From Bacillota bacterium (GTDB taxonomy: Bacteria; Bacillota; Clostridia; Acetivibrionales; DTU013): DNA of 25,655 nt. Under the pieces are notes generated by a model that saw only the letters and a list, made by a program, of their open reading frames with translations, ran no database searches and was not told the DNA's origin. Positions 1-5,438 of the stretch are shown piece after piece (within the stretch, counting starts at the first letter, position 1; every line of letters starts with the position of its first letter). A program made the translations under genes and the position numbers. Location of the stretch: assembly GCA_023433505.1 (NCBI GenBank), contig JAEZCO010000022.1:1-25655 (forward strand). Direction: 5' to 3'.

Positions 1-93
1 GTTTCAACGAGGCGAGAGATATACTCACCGCCTGAAAACCAATTCGGTACTCGTCACCTACAGCCGTAGGAGGACATCTTTGAGCCTCGTTAT
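1..93 (-). repeat. Structured 93-bp element, copy A (unclassified, riboswitch-sized)
   Basis: Identical over 93 bases to 152-244 and clearly related to 2770-2859. Read on the minus strand it opens with AACGAGGC and closes with GCCTCGTT, an 8-bp terminal stem. Inside are a second pairing (AGATGT with ATATCT), a CCTAC/GTAGG hairpin and a conserved 3' core CAGGCGGTGAGTATATCT. It lies downstream of cobalamin riboswitch 1 and its terminator, between them and whatever gene lies beyond the left edge. I do not recognise it as a named RNA family. It may continue past the window edge. Confidence 0.7.
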
Positions 94-107
94 AACGACC
101 TAATTCA

Positions 108-140
108 AAGGAAATTTGTCGTTTGTAGACAAATTTCCTT
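108..140. repeat. 13-bp perfect inverted repeat between the two element copies
   Basis: AAGGAAATTTGTC (108-120) pairs perfectly with GACAAATTTCCTT (128-140) around a 7-base loop. No T-run follows it on the minus strand, so it is not a standard intrinsic terminator. It could be a spacer hairpin or an RNA processing or stability site in the leader transcript. Confidence 0.5.
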
Positions 141-151
141 ACTATAGCGGA

Positions 152-244
152 GTTTCAACGAGGCGAGAGATATACTCACCGCCTGAAAACCAATTCGGTA
201 CTCGTCACCTACAGCCGTAGGAGGACATCTTTGAGCCTCGTTAT
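152..244 (-). repeat. Structured 93-bp element, copy B (identical to 1-93)
   Basis: Second copy of the element, 58 bp from copy A and without a single difference. That points to very recent duplication or gene conversion, or to selection for a tandem pair. On the minus strand it begins about 30 bases after the intrinsic terminator of riboswitch 1, so it would be transcribed only when that terminator is read through. Confidence 0.7.
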
Positions 245-272
245 TTTCGCAGTTGGCACCACGGAAAGGATG

Positions 273-307
273 AAAAAAACCCCTCAACATGGCTGTTAAG
301 AGGTTTT
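273..307 (-). terminator. Intrinsic terminator of riboswitch 1
   Basis: A 14-bp stem (276-289 with 294-307, two G-U pairs, 4-base loop) is followed on the minus strand by a run of seven T (A-run 273-279). It lies about 60 bases past the 3' hairpin of riboswitch 1 and is its likely expression platform. Confidence 0.8.
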
Positions 308-367
308 ATATAAAATTTCATTTATATAATGCATAGAACAGGATAAGCTGTTATCCCGATCACGCCC

Positions 368-575
368 CTCTATCGCTCGTAGAGTCTGCGGCTAACAAAA
401 AAACAGGCAGGTCTTCTGGCTTAAGCATCATAGCCCTTGCTGCCTTCCCGGTTTCCCAGTGGCATCCTGCAAGGACTCCTCTTTCACAGCGGCGGGACCG
501 CGCGGGCTTTCTACCCGCTTCCCTTTTCACCAATGCATGGGGCAATCAGTTCGCTCCATCATTGGCACCTGTTTT
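368..575 (-). promoter_or_regulatory. Cobalamin riboswitch 1
   Basis: On the minus strand the family hallmarks appear in order: AACAGGTGCC at the 5' end, GGTGAAAAGGGAAGCGGG, the B12-box region GCGGTCCCGCCGCTGTGA, GCCACTGGGAAACCGGGAAG, and the closing AGAAGACCTGCCTGTT that pairs with the 5' end. A hairpin CTCTA/TAGAG with loop CGAGCGA (368-384) follows and is probably the kissing-loop arm of the family. With the terminator at 273-307 it would reduce transcription to the left when cobalamin is abundant. The controlled gene lies outside the window, behind the two structured elements. Confidence 0.92.
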
Positions 576-595
576 GACATTTAGTTTTCTATTCC

Positions 596-624
596 ACTAT
601 AACTTATGAAAAATATTTTGTCAT
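596..624 (-). promoter_or_regulatory. Promoter of riboswitch 1
   Basis: -35 ATGACA (619-624) and -10 TATAGT (596-601) are separated by 17 bp on the minus strand, 20 bp before the aptamer. Riboswitches 3 and 4 have the same layout with GTGACA and TATAGT, preceded by the same ATTTTAC or ATTTTCC stretch. Confidence 0.7.
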
Positions 625-683
625 GTAAAATATTTTATATTTTTTGTAAATATCATCAATGGCCGTTTAGATTTTACTCCTAC

Positions 684-1667
684 TTAGAAGTGAGGACCCT
701 GCAATACCCTGTTTTGCATTTCCATGCATTTGTCCAACTCATTAAGAGACTCCGCAGCAAACTCATATACGAGGTATTGAGGATTTACATACTGGATCAC
801 CTTTTTTATGGAAGGATGCGTAAAAGGGATATGCCGGTCAATTTTTGAAATATGGCTGAAAGCTTTTAAATACCGGTCGAAGAAGCTCTCTTTGTCCGGA
901 TGTTCTTCATAGGACCGGATCTCTCTTTTTACATATTCCCCGGACAGTGAACTGTTTAAATGAATTCCCTCAATGGAAACCGACAAATCCTCCAGCCTGT
1001 CCAGAACTTCCAGAATGTAGCCCACCGCCTCTTCTTCGCCGGCAAGCTCCCGGTTGGTATTCATCAGGTGTCCTATATCCAGCATAAATCCTTTATTGGG
1101 AAACCGGATACCTTCCATCAATCTGGCAGCAATCTTTCTGTCCAGCAAGGTCAGACCCGGCCACCAAAGATTTTCCAGGAGCAGATCAAAGCTTGCGTTC
1201 ACACCGTCGAAAACTTCATTGATCATTTCAATAAAGGCCTCCACCACATCGCCGTCATCGTAGCTGAACCTGTAATTATAGCAATGTTCAAGCTGCACAT
1301 GGCTTACATGGAAAACCACATACTCCACACCCATGCTGCCTGCGGTTTTCAATTCGCTGCGATAATGCTCGACAATGGCCTTTTTAGTACTGCCTCCGTA
1401 ATAATGTGTGTAAACGGCTTCTTCCCCAAACTGCCTGGCAAGCTCTTTTTTGTCGTTTTTCCAAAAATCCAGCCATATGGGCCAAAAACGCATGTGAAGG
1501 CCAACGATCATTGACGGGAGAATGACGCCAGCATTCCACTGATCCTGCTGGATTAATTCAAGGCCGTGTAGTTCATGCCGTTTTAAAAACTGCTGTATCC
1601 GGCTGTAATCACCTTCAAACTTATCCATATCCGATGAATGAGTGGAAAGATTCATTAACTTTAACAC
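684..1667 (-). CDS. Xylose-isomerase-like TIM-barrel protein under cobalamin riboswitch control
   Basis: A protein of 327 residues that starts with GTG behind AAAGGCGG. It resembles the sugar phosphate isomerase/epimerase and endonuclease IV type TIM-barrel fold. Candidate metal ligands lie at barrel-strand ends in the usual order: Glu165 in LLENLWWPG, Asp197 and His200 in MLDIGHL, His236 in EGIHLNS, and Glu302 near the C terminus; His120 is another possibility. The fold assignment is from these motifs and the substrate is unknown. It is the last gene after riboswitch 2, 83 bp behind the unknown protein at 1751-2221, so its expression should rise when cobalamin is scarce. This suggests a cobalamin-linked or cobalamin-replacing step, but nothing in the sequence names it. 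No terminator is obvious in the 60 bp before the promoter of riboswitch 1. Confidence 0.7.
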   Translation of the reverse strand: MLKLMNLSTHSSDMDKFEGDYSRIQQFLKRHELHGLELIQQDQWNAGVILPSMIVGLHMRFWPIWLDFWKNDKKELARQFGEEAVYTHYYGGSTKKAIVEHYRSELKTAGSMGVEYVVFHVSHVQLEHCYNYRFSYDDGDVVEAFIEMINEVFDGVNASFDLLLENLWWPGLTLLDRKIAARLMEGIRFPNKGFMLDIGHLMNTNRELAGEEEAVGYILEVLDRLEDLSVSIEGIHLNSSLSGEYVKREIRSYEEHPDKESFFDRYLKAFSHISKIDRHIPFTHPSIKKVIQYVNPQYLVYEFAAESLNELDKCMEMQNRVLQGPHF

Positions 1668-1750
1668 AAAAATTTACCGCCTTTCCCCTTTTTTATTTTT
1701 TCTAAAGAAATTTCAAGGGCATTACCCCAGTTTCTCTCCGCAAATACATC

Positions 1751-2221
1751 CTATTGCCTGCAAAGTATCTTTTCATCTTTGCTTTGCCGGCCCATCCCCT
1801 TATTGGAGGCCAACAGGTCTGAAAAAATTACTTTGTACGGTGCATCCTTCCTGTCCAAATGAATATAAAAATACGCCCATAGGGTATCTGCATGGATATT
1901 ATGGATGCTGGCTTCAATATCTTCGATTTTCATAATTTTTTCAGAAATAATATAATCATTCTGATACACATCAAGAATATTAAATAAGTACAACTCCAGC
2001 TTCAAAAGCTCATTTACATTTTCCAGCTTCATGCTTTCCTTTTCAATCAGTCGCCTGATTTCTGAAGAATATTTTCTAAAAAGATATCTCAGCCTGCTGC
2101 AAAGGTTAGCTATCTTATTTCTATACTCATTATCTATAGAATTTCTATAATTACTTTCTTCCAGGTAATGAACCAAATATGAATCAAACTCCTCCAGGTT
2201 CATTTGATATAAGTACCGCAT
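1751..2221 (-). CDS. Helical protein of unknown function, cobalamin riboswitch regulated
   Basis: A 156-residue protein that I do not recognise. It is rich in Leu, Glu, Lys and Tyr, with long predicted amphipathic helices through about residues 8-110. It has no signal peptide, membrane segment or obvious catalytic motif; the C-terminal 35 residues are more polar. The ATG is preceded by GGGAGG at 7-base spacing, a strong ribosome site. It is the first substantial gene after riboswitch 2 and its terminator, and is followed by the TIM-barrel gene, with which it probably forms an operon. A 43-codon open frame overlaps its start. The shared riboswitch suggests a role in low-cobalamin conditions; any more specific function would be a guess. 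Confidence 0.6.
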   Translation of the reverse strand: MRYLYQMNLEEFDSYLVHYLEESNYRNSIDNEYRNKIANLCSRLRYLFRKYSSEIRRLIEKESMKLENVNELLKLELYLFNILDVYQNDYIISEKIMKIEDIEASIHNIHADTLWAYFYIHLDRKDAPYKVIFSDLLASNKGMGRQSKDEKILCRQ

Positions 2222-2315
2222 TGCCCATCCTCCCTTTTGCCGCCAGTTCTATGGCATTCTCAACATTTATAAGAAAATCACCGCTGTGAATTCGATCTGT
2301 ATCAGCCATACCCAT
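2184..2315 (-). CDS. Possible 43-residue leader or small protein
   Basis: A short open frame that begins ATGGGTATGGCT behind AAAGGA and overlaps the start of the next gene by 38 bases in another frame. Its peptide contains NVENAIELAAKGRMGN, which looks protein-like rather than random. It lies right after the terminator of riboswitch 2. It could be a small protein translationally coupled to the next gene, the decayed end of a larger gene, or chance. I do not recognise it. Confidence 0.25.
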   Translation of the reverse strand: MGMADTDRIHSGDFLINVENAIELAAKGRMGNAVLISNEPGGV

Positions 2316-2362
2316 AAATCCTTTTCATCCGTCCCATCCTTTCTGTTTGCCGCACTCCCGGC

Positions 2363-2399
2363 AAAAAAACAAACCTCCCGACCCGGAGGTCAAGAGGTT
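2363..2399 (-). terminator. Intrinsic terminator of riboswitch 2
   Basis: A 12-bp stem (2372-2383 with 2388-2399, two G-U pairs) closes a TCCG tetraloop and is followed on the minus strand by TTTGTTTTTTT. It lies about 50 bases after the 3' hairpin of riboswitch 2 and is the likely transcriptional switch for 2315-684. Confidence 0.8.
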
Positions 2400-2450
2400 A
2401 ATTTGTGCACAAATACAGAACAATGTTGTCCATTGTTCCTAAGCACGCCT

Positions 2451-2656
2451 CTCTATCGCTCGTAGAGTCTTATGGTGCAGTAAAACAGGCAGGTCTTCTG
2501 GCTTAAGCATCATCATCCTTGCAGCCTTCCCGGTTTCCCGGTGGCATCCTGCAAGGATTCCTCTTTCACAGCGGCGGGACCGCGCGGGTTTTTCACCCGC
2601 TTCCCTTTTCACCCGTGCATGGCTTCATTGGTTAAAGCCATCACCGGCACCTGTTT
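2451..2656 (-). promoter_or_regulatory. Cobalamin riboswitch 2
   Basis: Closely related to riboswitch 1: same AACAGGTGCC start, GCGGTCCCGCCGCTGTGA box, GCCACCGGGAAACCGGGAAG and CCTGCCTGTT end, followed by the CTCTA/TAGAG hairpin (2451-2467) with the same CGAGCGA loop. It ends in a terminator, so control is at transcription. It differs from the other three in its upstream region, which lacks the shared RTGACA promoter. It may therefore be read in part from the riboswitch 3 promoter, through the DUF2292 gene and the structured element. Confidence 0.92.
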
Positions 2657-2657
2657 T

Positions 2658-2686
2658 AATATAAAATACGAAAAACACATTCACAA
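2658..2686 (-). promoter_or_regulatory. Candidate promoter at riboswitch 2 (doubtful)
   Basis: -35 TTGTGA (2681-2686), 17-bp spacer and -10 TATATT (2658-2663) on the minus strand. The -10 abuts the aptamer, so a transcript from here would start near 2651 and lose the 5' strand of the first stem. Either this promoter is not used or the switch works without that stem. Confidence 0.3.
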
Positions 2687-2769
2687 GAAGTGCCTCCGTT
2701 TGTCCGGTCGGCATTTCACCACAAAATTCAGTTTAAAACGTCCAAATTCAAAATTATTTTCATCAGCGA

Positions 2770-2859
2770 GTTTCAACGAGCAGAAGATATACTCACCGCC
2801 TGAAACCAATTCTGTACCCTCAACCTACAGAGGTGGGGAACATTTTTGATGCTCGTTAT
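2770..2859 (-). repeat. Structured element, divergent copy C
   Basis: A 90-bp relative of the copies at 1-93 and 152-244. On the minus strand the terminal stem is AACGAGCA/TGCTCGTT. Compared with AACGAGGC/GCCTCGTT in the other copies, two base pairs are changed on both sides, so pairing is kept. The 3' core CAGGCGGTGAGTATATCT and GAATTGGTTT are unchanged, while the central hairpin has diverged. It starts within the last codons of the DUF2292 gene, whose TAA at 2856-2858 is part of the element, and ends about 110 bp before riboswitch 2. Confidence 0.7.
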
Positions 2860-3014
2860 AATTTAATTGATTTTGTGAATTCTTCAACCCGTACAGGCTG
2901 TTTGTCCTGTACGAATATCCTGATTTCTCCGAAGCCGAGACTTCTTATCATGGTAATCAGCTTCTTTTCCTTCTCACTGAGTTCCAGCTTTAACTCTTCA
3001 TCTTTGCCACGCAA
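2856..3014 (-). CDS. DUF2292 (YezD-family) small protein under cobalamin riboswitch control
   Basis: A 52-residue protein starting with TTG at 3014, 9 bases after GGAGGGG. The N-terminal half is charged and helical (GKDEELKLELSEKEKKLI); the C-terminal half GFGEIRIFVQDKQPVRVE, ending KSIKL, matches the pattern of the small DUF2292/YezD family (a short helix, then a beta hairpin with IQDGKPV-like turn). The family's function is not established. The gene directly follows cobalamin riboswitch 3 with no terminator between; its Shine-Dalgarno is the 3' arm of the riboswitch hairpin at 3027-3043, so control is probably translational. Its stop codon lies inside structured element C. Confidence 0.75.
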   Translation of the reverse strand: MRGKDEELKLELSEKEKKLITMIRSLGFGEIRIFVQDKQPVRVEEFTKSIKL

Positions 3015-3026
3015 AGGAAATCACCC

Positions 3027-3226
3027 CTCCATCCATCGTAGAGATATTTGGTGCCAAAACAGGCAGGTCTTCTGGCTTGAGCATCATCATCCTTGCTGCC
3101 TTCCCGGTTTCCCAGTGGCATCCTGCAAGGACTCTTCTCTTACAGCGGCGGGACCGCGTGGGCTTTCTACCCACTTCCCTTTTCACCGGCACAGGTATTT
3201 TATCTTGTACATTGCCGGCACCTGTT
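3027..3226 (-). promoter_or_regulatory. Cobalamin riboswitch 3 (translational type)
   Basis: It carries the same conserved blocks as riboswitches 1, 2 and 4 (5' AACAGGTGCC, GCGGTCCCGCCGCTGTAA, GCCACTGGGAAACCGGGAAG, CCTGCCTGTT end). The 3' hairpin is CTCTA/TGGAG (3027-3043, one U-G pair) with loop CGATGGA in place of CGAGCGA. Its 3' arm supplies the GGAG of the GGAGGGG ribosome site (3024-3030) of the DUF2292 gene. No terminator hairpin is present before the gene. I infer that ligand binding stabilises this hairpin and blocks ribosome access. Confidence 0.9.
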
Positions 3227-3248
3227 CTTTTATTCAGTTCTCATGTTT

Positions 3249-3277
3249 ACTATAATTCAAAAAAAAGAATTTGTCAC
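3249..3277 (-). promoter_or_regulatory. Promoter of riboswitch 3
   Basis: -35 GTGACA (3272-3277), 17-bp spacer, -10 TATAGT (3249-3254) on the minus strand. It has the same arrangement and the same upstream ATTTTCC context as the promoters of riboswitches 1 and 4. Confidence 0.7.
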
Positions 3278-3368
3278 GGAAAATAATCATTAATTTTAGC
3301 AATTTTTTTTGAAAGCCCGGAATAATAGCCGGAATAACATACTTCTGATAGATCCGATGTTTTGCTAC

Positions 3369-3397
3369 TTTATTTTTTGGCAATATAAGGGTATAAT
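3369..3397 (+). promoter_or_regulatory. Candidate promoter of the first DtxR-type gene
   Basis: A perfect -10 TATAAT (3392-3397) has a weak -35 TTTATT (3369-3374) at 17 bp, about 70 bases before the gene. No TTAGCA/TGCTAA-type palindrome was found here. Confidence 0.4.
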
Positions 3398-3469
3398 TCT
3401 ATTGTTGGGCTTATACCTTCAATTTGTGTCGGTATTTCTGCTCTTCGGACTTTTTGGGAGGAATAAATA

Positions 3470-3862
3470 ATGAAGAAACTTACGTTTACAATGGAAAATT
3501 ATCTTGAGGCAATCTACAGACTGTCTCTGGACGGAAAAGGCGCCCGGGTTACCGACATCGCCAAAAGCCTTGGCGTGACAAAGGCCAGTACCAACAGTGC
3601 AATGTCGGCTCTTTCAGAAAAAGGTCTTATTGTAAATGAAAAGTACAGGGAGATATTCCTTACGGCAGAGGGTCTGAAATTGGCGGAGCTGACCTCAAAA
3701 AAGCATGAAATCATCCAGCAGTTTTTCACAAAAATCCTTAAAATCGATCCGGTGATTGCCGATAACGATGCCTGCGCCATAGAGCATGTTATCAGCAATG
3801 ACTCCGTCCATGCAATGCATTATTTTCTTTTTAACAAGAAAGACGGAAAATCTGAGCTATAA
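3470..3862 (+). CDS. DtxR/MntR-family metal-dependent regulator (short form 1)
   Basis: A 130-residue protein with an N-terminal winged helix (about residues 5-70: ENYLEAIYRLS, VTDIAKSLGVTKASTNSAMSALSEKGLI, then the wing) and the start of the metal-dependent dimerisation helix. Ligands of the iron-type primary site seem present: His79, then Cys102, Glu105 and His106 in DACAIEHVIS. It stops after that helix, so it has the compact MntR-like length and lacks the SH3-like third domain of full DtxR. Start ATG follows GGGAGG. It should bind Fe(II) or Mn(II) and repress DNA targets; which ones are not shown. The TetR gene and ABC transporter downstream on the same strand may or may not be its targets. 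Confidence 0.88.
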   Translation: MKKLTFTMENYLEAIYRLSLDGKGARVTDIAKSLGVTKASTNSAMSALSEKGLIVNEKYREIFLTAEGLKLAELTSKKHEIIQQFFTKILKIDPVIADNDACAIEHVISNDSVHAMHYFLFNKKDGKSEL

Positions 3863-3912
3863 TCCATCCATCAGTACAACAGGTTAAGGATGTAGAAATT
3901 TATAAAATAATA

Positions 3913-3942
3913 TTGACTGAATATCAGTCAGTATGTTATGCT
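3913..3942 (+). promoter_or_regulatory. TetR-gene promoter with overlapping operator
   Basis: -35 TTGACT (3913-3918) and -10 TATGCT (3937-3942) have an 18-bp spacer. A perfect inverted repeat TGACTGA-ATA-TCAGTCA (3914-3930) covers the -35 and half the spacer, about 70 bp before the TetR start. Autorepression by the downstream TetR protein is the likely reading. Confidence 0.65.
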
Positions 3943-3998
3943 ATTTGTTAGAAGAATCTAACTAATTCTCCTGTCATTTTCTTAAGAGAGGTGATTTT

Positions 3999-4610
3999 AT
4001 GACGCGTATTACCAAACCGCCTTATGAGCGAAGAAAAGAAATATTGGACACCGCCCTGGAGCTTTTTATGAAAAAGGGCTACGAAAGCACTTCCATTGGT
4101 GACATCGTCGAAAAAATAGGGGTTGCCCAGGGCTTGTTCTATTATTACTTTAAATCCAAAGAAGAAGTTTACCGGGCCGCCCTGGAGCAGTACACGGATG
4201 AATTCGCTTCAAAGCTGCAGGACATCATCCTTGATTCCTCCATTCCGCTGGTCAAAAAGATTGAAGTGATTTTAAAAATCATGGACGACATGTTTGCAGG
4301 GTCGGAACATGCCTTTATGGAAGATTTGCACCGGGCGGAGCATATCGAAATGGACTACAGGCTGTCGACCCACGTCGCACAGCTGCTTATTGAACCGTTA
4401 ACCGGTATTCTGGAGAATCTCAACGAACAGAACAAGATCAAGCTGGAAAATGCGGAATTTACAGCCACCTTTCTTATATTCGGCATCTACGGACTGGTGC
4501 ACGGACACCAGGATGTCGCGCATAACAAGGAACATCTGAAAACAGACGAAATCATCTGCCTTGCTGCAAGAGTCTTTGGGATAACACCGGAAAAGCTTAA
4601 GGAAATTTAG
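3999..4610 (+). CDS. TetR/AcrR-family transcriptional regulator
   Basis: A 203-residue protein with the N-terminal TetR helix-turn-helix at about residues 9-56: RRKEILDTALELFMKKGYES, TSIGDIVEKIGVAQGLFYYYF and KSKEEVYRAALEQ. The remaining 150 residues are the helical ligand-binding and dimer part, which has no close signature for ligand. Start ATG follows AGAGAGGTG at good spacing. It lies directly before the ABC ATPase and FtsX permease genes on the same strand, a common arrangement for a repressor controlling an exporter. The palindrome at 3914-3930 is its probable operator. The effector is unknown. Confidence 0.9.
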   Translation: MTRITKPPYERRKEILDTALELFMKKGYESTSIGDIVEKIGVAQGLFYYYFKSKEEVYRAALEQYTDEFASKLQDIILDSSIPLVKKIEVILKIMDDMFAGSEHAFMEDLHRAEHIEMDYRLSTHVAQLLIEPLTGILENLNEQNKIKLENAEFTATFLIFGIYGLVHGHQDVAHNKEHLKTDEIICLAARVFGITPEKLKEI

Positions 4611-4688
4611 TAACTTATTGCCGCCAAAGTGCAATAAAAAACAAGAAAATAATCTAACAGAGCGGCAAGTAAGTTCCTTCGTTGGGTT

Positions 4689-4704
4689 ATGGGCGGCAGC
4701 CCAT
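4689..4704. repeat. Short hairpin between the TetR and ABC transporter genes
   Basis: ATGGGC-GGCA-GCCCAT, a 6-bp stem followed by TTTTAG on the plus strand. It is weak for a terminator and may only attenuate read-through into the ABC genes. The other 100 bp of this gap hold no convincing promoter. Confidence 0.3.
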
Positions 4705-4736
4705 TTTAGTATGATAAGATGAAAGGAAAGCTGCAT

Positions 4737-5438
4737 ATGGCATTCATTGAATTTAAAAATGTCACAAAAGAGTATGGCTCGGGCGAACACAAGCTGCGGG
4801 CCGCCGACAGAATCTGCTTCTCCATTGAAAAGGGAGAATTTGTCGTAATCCTCGGCCCCAGCGGCGCAGGGAAAAGTACGGTCCTCAATTTGCTTGGCGG
4901 TATGGATACGGCTACTTCCGGGTCCATCTTTATAGACGGCAAAGATATAACCGGCTATGACGACAATGCCTTAACCACCTACCGCAGCGATTCTGTGGGC
5001 TTTGTATTCCAGTTTTACAATCTGATCCCTACCCTTACGGTGTATGAGAACGCAGCGCTGATTAAAGAGGTGGCGAAGAATCCCCTGGATATAAAAAATG
5101 TACTGGATTCGGTAGGCCTGGGAGACCACCTGAATCAATTTCCTTCCCAGCTTTCAGGCGGCGAGCAGCAGCGTGTATCCATTGCACGGGCACTGGGAAA
5201 AAATCCGCAGCTCCTCCTTTGTGATGAGCCGACGGGGGCCCTGGACAGCGAAACCGGGATTGTAATACTTTCACTGCTGCAAAAGATGAGCAGGGAAAAA
5301 GGTCATACCGTGATCATTGTCACCCACAACTCAACCCTGGCGCCGGCAGCCGACAGGGTCATAAAAATGCGGAACGGGAAAATAAGCGAAGAGGTTGTCA
5401 ACCCCTCCCCCATCCCGGTTGAGGAGGTGCGTTGGTAA
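4737..5438 (+). CDS. ABC transporter ATP-binding protein (MacB/LolD type)
   Basis: A 233-residue ATPase of the family that works with FtsX-like permeases. Visible are Walker A GPSGAGKST (residues 40-48), Q-loop in VFQFYNLIPTLTVYEN, signature LSGGEQQR, Walker B LLLCDEPTGALD and the switch His in VIIVTHN. An ATG 18 bases upstream (4719) is possible, but 4737 has AAAGGAAAG at proper spacing and matches the family start (MAFIEFKNVTKEY). Its stop TAA shares a base with the permease ATG (TAATG), so the two are translationally coupled. It should drive a mechanotransmission or export system with the next protein; the substrate is not evident. Confidence 0.92.
   Translation: MAFIEFKNVTKEYGSGEHKLRAADRICFSIEKGEFVVILGPSGAGKSTVLNLLGGMDTATSGSIFIDGKDITGYDDNALTTYRSDSVGFVFQFYNLIPTLTVYENAALIKEVAKNPLDIKNVLDSVGLGDHLNQFPSQLSGGEQQRVSIARALGKNPQLLLCDEPTGALDSETGIVILSLLQKMSREKGHTVIIVTHNSTLAPAADRVIKMRNGKISEEVVNPSPIPVEEVRW

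Noticed and set aside
1..244. CRISPR array (GTTTCAAC-starting identical repeats)
   Set aside because: Only two identical units of 93 bp with internal hairpins and a 58-bp spacer; repeats are far too long and there are no cas genes.
105..290. Minus-strand frame across the terminator and element B
   Set aside because: It starts in the loop of the riboswitch 1 terminator and runs through the structured element; no ribosome site.
960..1514. Plus-strand open frame of 184 codons
   Set aside because: It lies opposite the TIM-barrel gene, has no ribosome site, and its peptide has no domain; it is a shadow frame.
2998..3192. Minus-strand frame inside riboswitch 3 encoding a basic peptide (and the like at 360-545)
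   Set aside because: The conserved sequence is explained by the riboswitch RNA; similar peptides appear at other copies only because the aptamers are alike.
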